Assembly: GCA_013398055.1 (NCBI GenBank)
Contig: VZRS01000248.1
Location: 881,055 to 945,054, forward strand
Direction: 5' to 3'
From: Ifrita kowaldi
Lineage: Eukaryota; Chordata; Aves; Passeriformes; Cinclosomatidae
Length of the DNA stretch: 64,000 nucleotides
Below the pieces are notes generated by a model. That model was given only the letters and a program-made list of their open reading frames with translations, had not been told where the DNA came from and did no database searches. Positions 12,428 through 24,130 of the stretch are shown piece after piece. The stretch's first letter is position 1. Each line of letters starts with the position of its first letter. A program made the position numbers and the translations under genes.

Positions 12428-12526
12428 AAATGCAGCCCTCTCAGAAATATAAATTAGGAATTACCCCCATTGAATTTACTAGGATCAGTGTAAATTTACT
12501 GCACATGTGGGACTGAGAGCAAAACT
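12428..12526. repeat. degenerate palindromic MITE-like relic
   Basis: The segment reads 'ctctcagaaatataaatta', then 'ggaattacccccattgaatt', then 'atcagtgtaaatttactgc', then 'actgagagcaaaactcgtc'. The ends form diverged inverted arms ('ctctcag' against 'ctgagag', with 'ataaatta' against 'taaattta') around a 'ccattgaa' centre. This is the order of a well-known amniote palindromic element, with arms containing 'GTGTAAAT' and 'CTGAGAGCAGAAT' (recalled, not searched). It is old and non-coding. Confidence 0.55.
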
Positions 12527-15500
12527 CGTCTCTGTTTATGCAAACTAATTGTGTGGTGTTTGCTAGCGTGAAAAATGGTCAGTCATTCTCACATTTGTGA
12601 AAAAGATTTATCAAGCCAACACAGACCGAACAGGTGCTGTTCAAGGCTGCCCTTTGCTTTCCACACCTGCAGTAAAATAAACTTTGCTTCTCTGATGGAA
12701 AGTCCACATGGAAGTTTGACCACCAGGGCACCAAAAGATATAACCAACCTTTCAGCTCTGGAAGGCCACCCATTTACCATCACCTGGGGCCTTAAGAGGG
12801 GCCTTGGCTGGACTCAGGTCTCCAGAGGTCAGTGTGTTAAGACACTGCATCAATGCATGCAAAATTTGGACACTGATCAAGGAAAGGCTGAGACGTTGAA
12901 AATATAAGAGAATTGCTTGTACTGCTGTTCAGCCCTTTTCTTTCCTTCCTTGGACATGTCTCTGTTGCTTTTAATTAAGCTCTCAGATTCATAGCTTGGA
13001 GATCTTTAATAACTAAAGAAAGTGCTTGCAAGGCAAATTTTTCACTTCTAAGAAGGATCCTTAGAATAAATGTTACCTTCTAATTTATAGGTAAACTTAA
13101 CCCAGTTTTACCTTCACAGTAATATATTGCATGGCCATTTGTGTGCAACAGACTGGTGACATGAAAGATTTTAACTTTTACTAAATGGTGAAAATGTTGG
13201 ATCACACACCTCCAAGACACTGTAAGCATAGTGCCTGCTGATGAATTAATCTAATTAACAAAGGTGAAGGTTTATAATTGGGGTTAACTAGAATTTAACT
13301 GGTCATTGTTCATACCCCCCACTGCATTGTCCCCTAAGTAACTCACTCTGGTAGCCCTCCATGGTCCCTCGACCCCAACATAAAGCTCAGGGATCAACCA
13401 GCTTCAAGCAAAAGTAGATACAATCATATTTCCAAGACTGTAATAACAGCAGAATTTAATGGTGTGGTATTTTTATACTGTTTGGGAAAGAGACCCTATT
13501 TTTTCTTACTCATAAGCCCAGAGTATTTTTAAATAGTTCAAGTCCCTGTAGTACTTCACAGTTTGCAGTGCAGTTTAAAAAGTAATACATCTTTTCTTAG
13601 ATGTACCCCAGATTCTGCCTTTTAATAGACATGATAATGAGATTCTGTGTCTTCATTTCCCAGTGTGCAGAAAGCTCAAATAAATCTTTGATTGTTCACA
13701 ACCCTGGAGAAGGCTCCCAAGCCCAGGAATGTAATGATGTTTCTCTAAACAATCATTGCTAATGAAATTTAAGTGTATTTAAAATATATAGATGCGTGTG
13801 TGTTTATATATTAGTAGAATCAAAATTGGGCTTTATTCATTTTGCTTTGTAAATCTGAATCTGATTGCAGTAAACTGAGCTCTCAAGAGATTCATTTCCA
13901 GAAGAAATGTCCTGAGTTATTTCTATGACCTGCAAGACACACATTGAGCTTCTGCCTTTGAGTCAACTCCCTCTAATAAGGAAATCAAGGGATGTTTGAA
14001 AGACCCATTCAGTGACTTCTTCATAAGATTAGGGACCATGTCCCCAGACCACTGCTGAAGGCATCACACAGCTGACTGCAATCAAATTGCTGTAATAACT
14101 TTAAACGCACAGGGTGTCCAAGTAACTTGAAGGAACAGTAAAGGGCAAAACAGGCAGAGGGGATACAGGGATCCATCACAAAGGGTTAAAAGGGGGATGC
14201 TTCAGAATGGAAACAGTGATGTTTTTAATAATTTTTAATATCTGAGCAGTACTCTAACACTCTTAGAAGGAGACTCAATCAAAAAAGCCCTTCCACATCA
14301 GCATCCATTTAAAGGAGTATATATAACATGATCCCCAGACCGACACCTCTCTGTGTCCAGGCTACTGGCCAGTTCCTCTGCCAGGGTGTTACACACATAC
14401 CCAGACTTCTGCAGAGTCCCTTGCACTCATGATACTGCTAATGGGAATTCCTTCACAGCAAAAGCATCAGAAACCCCAAACTGTTAATCATCAGCCTGAA
14501 GAAAACAGTCCCAAGACAATACTGAGAAGATATGGCACTCAAGACCGAGCTGTGGCAGGCAGGCTTGATGTGGCTTATTATAAAATTCAGACTTGGCAAA
14601 GTTCAGTGAAATGCTAATATCAGCCAAAAGCATGAATAAATCTGGGACTGGCTTTATGCGATCTGGACACCTCCAAACCTCTTTCATGTCCAAAGACATG
14701 AAATACTGTGGTTTCCTTTGGGTGCTGTCAGACTTGTGGATAACTGAATTCCAAGATAAAACCCAATGGGAACCAGTTTATAGGAAGTTGAAGAGCCATC
14801 AGCTTTCATCTGTTGTGTCATTGCTCTGCATAATTTGATTGTTGAATACCATTATCCATGTTCAAGATGTGCTTATCATACTTTTCCTCAGGAAAAATGC
14901 CAATGACTTATACCCTCTGTAGTTGTTAAATTTATTTTAACAGGAGTTCAGTCCGAATGCATTCCTCCTTTTATTTCAGGTCTCAAATTTGTCAACACAG
15001 CTTCCAGTTAATTTCTGTTCCCTTTATCTCCATATGTATCCCAGCCATTTTAGTGATACAAACGATCATTCACATTCCTAATTTTTACCAAATCCTGATG
15101 GTCTTCAGAGACACTGCAGGAAAGCATTTTGGTTGTAATTCTCTCCATTTCATTAAGCCTGTTAGGGCTTTAGATGTCACTGACTTCTAATGGTTATAGC
15201 ATAGAGAGGCTTACAGAAGACAGCACCTCAAAGAGCCATAGACAGGATAGAAATCTCACTCCTAAGTAGAAGAGCCACTTGAGTGTGAAGAGTAGGAGAA
15301 AAAAGTGATAGGAGAGCTGCCTTCTCTTCCTCTGAGATTTATGCAAATCCCACAAAGTACCCACCTGCGACACTCTACCTGTTCTTGGATGCTCAGAGGA
15401 TTTCTTGTGGAGATTAGTAGCCTAAAATAACTAATTAGCCTCATTGACATTCAGATTTCACCTTTTTTTTCCCCTCTCCTTTCCACTTTGACCATAATAT

Positions 15501-16259
15501 TTAAAAATCTTACCAAAAAACATCTCTCTGATTGAGAAAGAATTCTCTCTGCCCTCGAGATTTAAGTACGTGTTCTATGGTAGCATCAGTATTCTTTCAT
15601 AATTTTTTTTTTCTAAAAAAAAAAAACCTTTTTTTTTCCCTCCTGACTACAGAATGGAGTGCTGAGGTGTTATTTCTTGGTTCTGATATGAAATAAAGAG
15701 AACTAGACCCATAGAGGTGGTAGGCAAGCTTTAGATACACTTTACCTATGATGAAGTTGGGTTTGGCCTAGCATGCAATCTTTTGGATAATTTTGGCATA
15801 AATTGCGTCTCCTACTTAAATATGGCAGATACCAACAGAGAAGCTGATATCTTTTAGAGACAAGATTCAATAGGATCAAATCAAGGTCAATTTTATTGCA
15901 AATTGATGAAGAATAGTGGGGTTACCTACATAAGCAGAAAACTGAATAGTGACATGATGCATTCCTCCGTCTTGGAGAAGATTTCTCTCAATTCTCAATT
16001 TCTTCTGCATATGGCCTGAAAGCATACCAGAGAAAGGCAAGCAGAAATGAGAAAACGAAGGGAAAAAAACCACCAAAAAACCCACCAAAAATCAGAGAAA
16101 TAATAAATACTCTGAAAGCCACTTAATTATTGGAATGGTGCTGGATAATCAGGAGAGCTGTGGCTGACTATTTTTTACAAAGCCAAGATGGCCTGAGTCT
16201 CAAACTCAAACACACCAAGACAGCAAAGTTAAGACCTGGCTCTATCTGGCAAGCAGCTG
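12527..16259. other. gene-free stretch, nothing recognised
   Basis: Ordinary AT-rich intergenic sequence. A T10/A12/T9 alternation at 15602-15638 is a low-complexity patch that could fold back on itself. Open frames (12575-12907 and the overlapping minus frames) show no domain. No transposable element was recognised. Confidence 0.5.
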
Positions 16260-16700
16260 CAGCCCCTTTTTAATTAACAGCATATTCCTAACTCGCTGCA
16301 GCCTGTATGGATGGAAAGGTGTTTCCCAAGGAAATCAGAGTAAGGACAGCATAGGGAAAATAGGGTGGGAAAAAAAGAGCAGGGGAGGGGAAAGGTGAGT
16401 TCAGGAGGGCAATGAGGTGGGGGTTAACAATGCTGTTGAAGATCAAGGGCTGAAGTGCTGAGATGCTGCCAGACTTGAAAACTTTAATTTACTGTCACTG
16501 TTAGCCCCCTTTGAGGTTTATGGTGGTATTTATGCACACAGCATCAATCACATGAAACAAGGAGGGGATTTATAGTTTGTTTTAAAGACTGTAAATGCAA
16601 TGTAATGCAAATAGCATGCCTCATGGGCATTTACATTTAATGGGAAAATTACAGATGCAAAAGATTGGTAGAACAAATTTTAAATTGACTTTATTACATC
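16260..16700. promoter_or_regulatory. candidate conserved noncoding element
   Basis: Non-repetitive sequence containing a perfect POU octamer 'atgcaaat' at 16605-16612, flanked by a 9-bp perfect inverted repeat ('tgtaaatgc' 16590-16598 and 'gcatttaca' 16627-16635). Homeodomain-like 'tttaattaac' near 16268 and 'aactttaatttact' near 16480 are also present. The composition resembles vertebrate enhancer blocks. Without an alignment I cannot show it is conserved. Confidence 0.33.
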
Positions 16701-19700
16701 TAGTGCTTTTCAGAGAATACTATTAAAAAAAGCAAGGAGATATGGTAATGGAGTTCTACAGTGTAGCTTGACAGCTTAAATTCCACTTAACTGACTTTGC
16801 TTGCATCTTTCTGTTTACATTACTTCTTCCAATAAGTTTGGTTGGCAAAATCTCTGGATCATAAACTGATTAGAAGCTTTGATTCTGTTTTGTTTCCTTT
16901 TTGGGGTTGGACTATTTAATGTGTAAAGCCGATTGTATCTCGATAACTGTTTTTAACTAAGGTTCATCATCAGAATTGCTTCATCTAGACACAGTCAGGA
17001 GCAGCTCTTTGAATCTATTATCGCCTTAATATGTGACCATACATGCATTCTCCTTAATTTGTATAATCTTCTGGTATCTCCCCCATATCTGTATAGATAC
17101 AATGGAAAAATATGGCTGCATTATTGTGCTAACTGACAGAGTGAACATTCAGAACTAATCACAGATACTTGTGGAAAGCCCATTCTTTCTCAAAACAGGT
17201 TTATTTCCCAATATTCCCATGTGGCTCTCTGAACACTTCTGGAATGAGGTTTGTTTGCTGGTGGGGTTGAAGGTTGTTATCATCTGTTGTTGACTTATGG
17301 TAGATCTATTTGAAAGGTGTTGGTGGGCCTCAAACTCACCTTCAACAGACCAGATGAAGCCCTGGTTGAAACAGGTGCAGCTCTACTTGCTTCAGGGGAG
17401 CTGTGCCCTATTACATGAGGGCTGATTTGTTTTTAACACCCTGTAATAATTGCTGGATTTCTCTCCCATATAAGCCTCAAACAACCGAAATAATTTAAAG
17501 GTTTGGGTTTTTTTTTTAAGGCCATTCTTATTCAGCAAAGATTGAAATACACATGTTGAGTTTCAGACTGTTTTAAAGCCACCAGCACAGCAGCCTCTCT
17601 ATGTGTTGAAATCTGCATCTATCTGGCAGGAGCCTTCTACCATTTGTTTCTTCAGATTACCAAATCTTTGCTGTCAACATAACACCCTTGAAGCATCTTT
17701 CCAGTCCTGGTCATTGCACTGTGTTTTAGCCATAGTATAAGTACATGATGTCCTGACCTTTGTAGGACGTAAAGCACCAGTGTGGTCAAAGATTACTAGA
17801 TCTTAGCCTATTAGGATTGTGTCGTTCCAAGATTTCAAATCTCCCTGAAATGCCATCCTCCTTTTTTGTCTCCATTCATCATGACACATACACCTTTTTG
17901 ACTTGTTATCACCAAAAAATCATTAAGGAGATGGTTTGCTATTCATTAGTGATTCAACAAAGTCTACTCGACTCAGTAGAATAGTTGAACAAATATCCCT
18001 CCAGAACTTTCTGCTGTGTCCCTATTTGCAGACCCCTTAGGTCTCCCTTTCATCTATCAGGATCTACCTTGCGAGTAGACTAATTACAAACTCTATGGCA
18101 TCTCAGTGCATTTATTAGTGTGGAACTGAATCAGACCCGGTGTTTATTCTTCACCCAGTCCTGAAAGATACATTCTCCAGGTGTTGTCACCCATAGCAAA
18201 TACATAATGGCAGAGAGCAGCCTATATTAACATCTGAGCTAATACAAACACGCTCTGTTTAAGCAATTCACCTGAGATTGAGTGCCTCGCTGCTGTGACT
18301 TTTGTTTAAGGTTGTAATCCCATGTGATGACATTATCTTGTGCAGAAGAAGCACGTTAGCACCATGCTTGGCAATGTCACGATGATGAGGAAACCATAGA
18401 TGCAGGAAGCAAGAGCAGAAGGGAAACAAACTTTCACACTCAGGAATCGTTAATGAAGTAAACACACTTCAACGCTGACAGGTAACTCACAAAGCCTCCT
18501 ACCAGTACTGCTCCAAACTGAACTAACACATAGCAAAAATGCAAACCTATGTGTAAGCAAAATTTAGAATAATTCTAAAGTTAGACTGTGCTGTGATAGC
18601 CAAGTAAATAATGCTCGAGCAGACACAATGACTTCTAAATAGAGCAGGAAAAGGCCTCTCTTCCTCCTGTGCAGAAGGCTGTGCTTCCGTTTTATATCTG
18701 TTTCTGATGACCCATAAAGAAACTAAATTTACTGCAAGGGTGAACATCATAATGCAGAACCGTAATCCTACAACACTCCTGAATGTTGTTACCTTACCTT
18801 TAGGCACTGTAAGTGTCACTGTTTTCAATAAGCTACTCACCAATTTTTACTGTACTTGGAAGAATTTGGAGTGCTGAAACATATTGTGGTTCTTGGGAAC
18901 ACACACACACGTCCCTGTAACAATAGGTAAATCCACGTGTTCGAGTGCGATTATTTATCAGAGTTGCACAAAACTAGTGCATTGTTTCTTGCTGGGAAAG
19001 GCTATCTAGATCATGCACAAATCTCAGTATTTGGATCAGTTTCACAACCCACAAATGACAGGTTTCTACCAGACTTATAGAAATGGTAAACTAAACCCCC
19101 CTGCCCCAAACCATGTTTCAATGAGAATTAACATTTCTTCTGAAGCTAAAATATTACACTGACAAAATTTTTAGCAGGATGGAAAAAAAAAATATTAAAT
19201 GCCTTAAATTTCAAGTACTTTTATCTTTCTTGGTAAACATTTTGCACATCTCCAGAAACAAACACTATTCAGAGTTTAGCCCAAGCTTCTGAAAGACACT
19301 GATTACACTGCAGAATTTTAGGACTGTCATGAGAATTTAAAGACAAATACTGTCCAGGCAGCAAATACCAGCTGCCAGTTACTGCGTAGTAGGATATTCC
19401 CTCACCTTCTGTTTTAGTTTTATGAAAGATTGTTTTCTTTTAAAATGGCAGGTCCCCTCCATTCCTTCTCCTCTGCTCACAGTGAGACATGTCATCTGAT
19501 ACTAATTTGTACTTGCTTTGTGTTTTGACTTAATTTGATTAATAACTATATCCTTTAATGGCAGTGTGACTTAACAATACGCTATTATGTTGGTGCACTG
19601 CACTCCGGCATTGAGGAGCAATTCGTCTGCATCACAGCAACGTTTTGAAACTAATTCAAAGAGGCATTATTCTGTACCTCTTTACCACAGGGTAGAGGTC

Positions 19701-19855
19701 TGCTCTTCTACTGGAATTGCCAGCTCAGAGCTGGAGGCCAAATCTGTGTTGAATTTGTCCAAAGACTTTTCTTAGCACTCACATTCCAGCCTGAATATCT
19801 ATGGAATTGTTTTACCCCTTTTTTCACCCTCATATTATTGATTGTGCTTCGTGTC
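16701..19855. other. gene-free stretch, nothing recognised
   Basis: No gene or repeat family was recognised. Minus-strand frames at 18268-18465 and 18547-18843 have no known domain. A (CA)n run of about 12 bases lies at 18899-18910. Confidence 0.5.
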
Positions 19856-20199
19856 TTTTTTTTTTTCCTTTGTGTCTTTTTTTTTAAGTGTCTTTATGGA
19901 TTCATACTTTAGATATTTTAAAGTGCTTAAATAGTACCATACTTCAGGCAATGATAAAAATGCATCAGAATTGTAAAAATGTTTTTAAATCTTTATCAAA
20001 GTGTTTACAAACACAACCACCCCCCCCCAAAAAAAAAANTTTTTTTTTTCCTTTGTGTCTTTTTTTTTAAGTGTCTTTATGGATTCATACTTTAGATATT
20101 TTAAAGTGCTTAAATAGTACCATACTTCAGGCAATGATAAAAATGCATCAGAATTGTAAAAATGTTTTTAAATCTTTATCAAAGTGTTTACAAACACAA
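19856..20199. repeat. identical tandem duplication around an N, likely assembly artefact
   Basis: The segment 19886-20016 recurs base for base at 20069-20199 (offset 183), and both copies are preceded by the same T-run/'cctttgtgtc'/T-run leader. The junction holds a C run, an A run, one N at 20039 and a T run. Perfect identity between copies, a single N and homopolymers on both sides point to overlapping contig ends that were joined without being merged. Two open frames starting at 19888 and 20071 are the same sequence counted twice. A recent true tandem duplication is the less likely alternative. Confidence 0.88.
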
Positions 20200-20999
20200 T
20201 CTAGGAAAGAGGCAGAGAAAGGAAAGAAAAAGAGAAACAAGCATTCAAGAAAGAATTTTTTGCACCCAAAATTAAAAGTGTAACTGAACTTTACGGTGTC
20301 TTGAGAGACAGCACATGTTTTCTGTTGTATAGGATGAAACTAGTAAATAAGGTTTAGCATGCCTGCAGGGACACAGGGAAATCCAGTGAATTCCCTGCAG
20401 CTCCAGATAAATTCAGAAGGAGTAATTGCACATGACCAAATGTATTTTATCATCATAAAACACCAAAGTAGAATCTCACAAAAAAAAAGAGAGAGCTAAA
20501 GTTTAACCTATGGCAGTGGTAGGTTGTTCTTGTTTGTGTTGTTGTTGTAAAGACTCTGTTCCCTAATGAGAATAGTTGGGAGGAAAAAAGAAACAGGGAG
20601 AAGTTTCTTAAAAGATTTCAGTTCTAAGGAAACGGGACAACTCAAAGCATGCCAGAGAAGCCAGTGTTTGGGAGAACGAGGAGCACAGTCAGGACAGAAA
20701 GAGGTTGTATCAGAGTTGAATTTACCTGTTGCTGACCTAGTCAGTAAAAGCTGTTCAGAATTCTTGCTTCTGTAAAAGAAAGATTTAAAGCAATACCCAT
20801 GGTGCCAAAAAGTAAACCTGTCTGAGTATTGGACAATTAGACCCTTTTTAAAAAATAATTTTAAAAAAAGATTTAAAAGGCAATTGCCCTTAGAGTGGAA
20901 ACAATGGCACTAAAGTTTATACAACGATGCTTTCCTTTGTATCAGACCAATGCTTGCCACATGCCAAAACATAAACCAGATTGCATAATATGTAGGTTT
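20200..20999. other. gene-free stretch, nothing recognised
   Basis: Purine-rich at 20202-20260 and again around 20565-20705. No gene or transposable element was recognised. Confidence 0.5.
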
Positions 21000-21200
21000 T
21001 TCATAATTTCCTCAGATTAGGTTTTTATTAATGCCTGTCAACAGCAAATGACAGGCATGTGTTGCATTAACAGCTGCTCTAAGCCATGCCAGTGCTGACT
21101 TCTCTGCAAATCTCAAGCCTGGAGGAAGCTTAAAAGGCCATTGATTGAAGAGGAATCAACCCCATTTGCATTAAATATCTGAGGTTTTTACCTTCTCTTT
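21000..21200. promoter_or_regulatory. candidate conserved noncoding element with hairpin
   Basis: A 10-bp perfect inverted repeat ('atgcctgtca' 21031-21040, 'tgacaggcat' 21049-21058, 8-base loop) is followed by E-box 'cagctg' near 21071 and a perfect octamer 'atttgcat' at 21164-21171. The arms contain MEIS-type 'ctgtca' words in mirror orientation. The block is non-repetitive and enhancer-like. A structured small RNA is possible but no longer stem is visible. Confidence 0.35.
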
Positions 21201-23639
21201 TTTTTTTAACTAACTATTAGTTTCCTTTACATTTTCACTGATAATAGTCAATAATTACAGGGTTATTAACAATCACCTGGAATGAACAGATCTGATTATC
21301 TTCTCCAACATGTTTCAACCACTTTTGGTTATTTTTAAGCTTCCTGACTTAAACCATCCCAAGAAATTATTTTCTTTTTTATTTCTCTGTGTTACTAGTA
21401 GAAAATAACTACCTATCTCCAAGCCTCCAGTGTCTACCCATCCTCTTCATGAAAATCTGAAAAATACACTCATAATGAAGCAAAAAAGCAGAAAGAAAAT
21501 AGATTCCATATCAGTAGCTGGTATGAGCTAGACCTGAGACGTGTGTTGTCCAGTTCTAAAGTCTATTCAAACACATATTTTACACATATTTCATGGATTG
21601 GAAAAAGACACAAAGCTTTTAATATTTCAATTTCTGGAACAACAGGAAAACACATGATTTACAGACCCTTAAATGGAAATCATGACTAAAATTTTTAAAT
21701 AGGAAGTGACTGGTAAAACAGTAGGGTCTATTTGGTGAAATAAGAGTTCATTTTTTCATTCCTATTAGGTAACACTCCCACTACATAATAAAAATGATGT
21801 AAAAATTTGCAAAATTCGTAAATTAAAAATGGACATGTGTTCTCCCGTGTTTTTTTCACATCACCGTATAACCACTCAAGTCTCTAAAATTTAAGCATTT
21901 ATCGCACCAAAATGAATTAATCCAAAAGAAATAGTAGGAGGAATCTGGGGTTAGAAGAACATCGTGAACATTGATAACATGGTATTCAGGGAATTTATTA
22001 GCAAGGTCTACAGCTGTTGGCCTGCTATTCAGCTGAGCTGTGTATCGCTCATATACATTTCATGGCAGGAGCATTTCATTCTGATCAGTGGAAAGTCCAT
22101 GAGAGTTTGACCCAGACTGCACAAATGTAAAACAGAACTCCTCTGTGTTGGGCTGCATATTTCTGGGTTCAGATTAATTAATGTTGCTGACGCAAATCCA
22201 AGTTTTCTGTGAATGTCCATCAGCCTCAGATGAATTTCATCCAAGGACAAGAAAAGAATTAAGGCAAAAATATATGGGTCAGCTGTAGGAAAGATCCATT
22301 ATTTGTGCATATGCCACTCTTTATCTGATAGAATATATTTAACAAAAGAAAGATTTTTTTTCCATTCTGGCCAGACTGAAATCAAAGTCAATATTCTGAT
22401 TGGCTTCAGTATTGGGTAGGAGTAGTGTTTCTGTGATTTTAAGTTTTTAAGGTTACTTTCTTTTAATACATTCTCTCTATGACTGCAGAGCCAACCGGGC
22501 ATTTCTCCCCAGCTCTGCCCATCACAGGTGCTTGGTACTCACTTCAGCACAGCTCCAGTGGGCAAAGCAGCAGACTTGGGGCATGTACACTTAAAACAGG
22601 TTAAGATGCAAAAAACTCCAGATCCTTCTGTATCAGAGCACTCCGGTACAGGACAACAGTCCCTACATATTTTTATGTTCATAGAATCAGAGAGGTGGTA
22701 CAACCACCATCAACAAAAAAAAACCCAAACCAGTGTGCAGAAAAGCCATTTCCATTGTTTGTTCGAGGCAAAATTCTTGAACGTACAACAGGCAATAATT
22801 GATGGGATGGGAAAATTCCTAAAAGGCCACTTTTGCCTGTTTTACCTTGTGTACAATGCCAGCTATTTTATTGTCATTGAAAAATTAATCTGGCTGCCTA
22901 AGTGAGTTGCCATTTCGCCTCGTGTGCAATCAAGGCCTACACATTTTTTATTGCACTCCACGACCCACGCAGGGGGGAGAGAACTTTCCAAAAGAAAGGC
23001 TGACAGCTCACTTGGGAAAAGACTGAGTAAATAGATACGATGTGAACGGTGCCTGAAGGTCAGCAAACAGGCCCCTGAATTAACGGCAGATGCAAATTCC
23101 ATCCTCAAAGTCCCACTCTGACAGCTCCCCTCTGACTCCCATCCCAATTAAAATGGCCAAGCCGATTCACCACCAAATACCCATCCCTGAAGCTCTCCTG
23201 AAAGAAAGAGAACAAATCTTAATCCAGAGCCACCAACTTAAAGATGTGCCCAGGTGATGGGCTGAGCATTCTTTTTACCCCAAAATGGGAACCATCCACC
23301 AGACTGGCACTGTGGGAATCCAGTTCTGGAATATTAGGATTCCAATGTAAGATATTAATGCCTTTATGTTGGCAGGTTGTGTACCAGTGGTTGTTACTGC
23401 AATTGGAAGACTGTTGGGCCATTATTAAGAAATATTGACCTGCATTTCAAACAAACCCAACTAATCAGTGGCTAAGATTTTGCACCAGCTGTTTAATAAT
23501 AGTTTGTCTAATAAAATATTCATATTATCATATATTTTCCATCTTAGAGGATGATCAGAATGTCATTTTAATATTTTCCCCCTACTAAAATAAAATTTTA
23601 ATTAAGGCTAAAGATATATTGCCTACGGAAAGCTAAACT
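21201..23639. other. gene-free stretch; weak MITE trace at 22.4 kb
   Basis: No gene was recognised. At 22375-22425 the words 'actgaaatcaaagtcaa' and 'attggcttcagtattggg' form diverged inverted arms, recalling the 'TTGACTTCAGTGGG' core of amniote palindromic elements, but too little survives for a firm call. The frame at 22528-22905 has no domain. Confidence 0.45.
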
Positions 23640-24130
23640 GTTTAAAATTATTAACTGCTTGAATACTTGTTGCTATACTACAAGCTGCCATAAAAGAAAA
23701 GAAATTAAGTACATGGGGGATTAACGCAATTTTGAAAGCTGCGTTCCCCTCCCTCCTCCTTTTAGATACGCCTAACTGAGCCATAACTATTTTTCTCCAC
23801 TCAGCCAGACTCCAGCTTTGTGGCTTTTTTAATAACCTGGCTTTTCAAGCTTGTGCCCCCGAGAGCCTTTTCATTTCTGCCGCACTACCTACAAGCAAAT
23901 TTCTTCCAGTTGCTCAACAGCCTAATGCCTCCCTTTCTTCGTTGTTGAAGCATTTCATTGCAGTTTCATTGACGGGGAGGTGTTCTGTTACAGTGGAATC
24001 AATAGCTCAGGGCTTCCCAGCACACCGATTAGCTTGTCAGTCAGAGCCTGGGGGAGGTAGTGTAAATCCCAGAATACCAGGGGCCACCAGTTTGAAAAGT
24101 AAGGAATGCAAGGAGCCCGCATGGGTTTTT
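23640..24130. promoter_or_regulatory. candidate conserved noncoding element (weak)
   Basis: Non-repetitive block with mixed GC and words such as 'ccgattagcttgtcagtca', 'attgacggggaggtg' and 'cctaatgcc'. It differs from its AT-rich surroundings and has no low-complexity content. This is the least motif-rich of the candidates, and an open frame from 23942 that extends past it shows no domain. Confidence 0.22.

Noticed and set aside
18547..18843. 98-codon minus-strand frame with a hydrophobic stretch that could mimic a membrane segment
   Set aside because: It is a single isolated hydrophobic run with no family resemblance and no supporting splice or promoter signal.
22678..22702. 'catagaatcagagaggtgg' as a CR1 3' tail
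   Set aside because: The match is limited to about 12 bases, and none of the CR1 3' UTR blocks follow.
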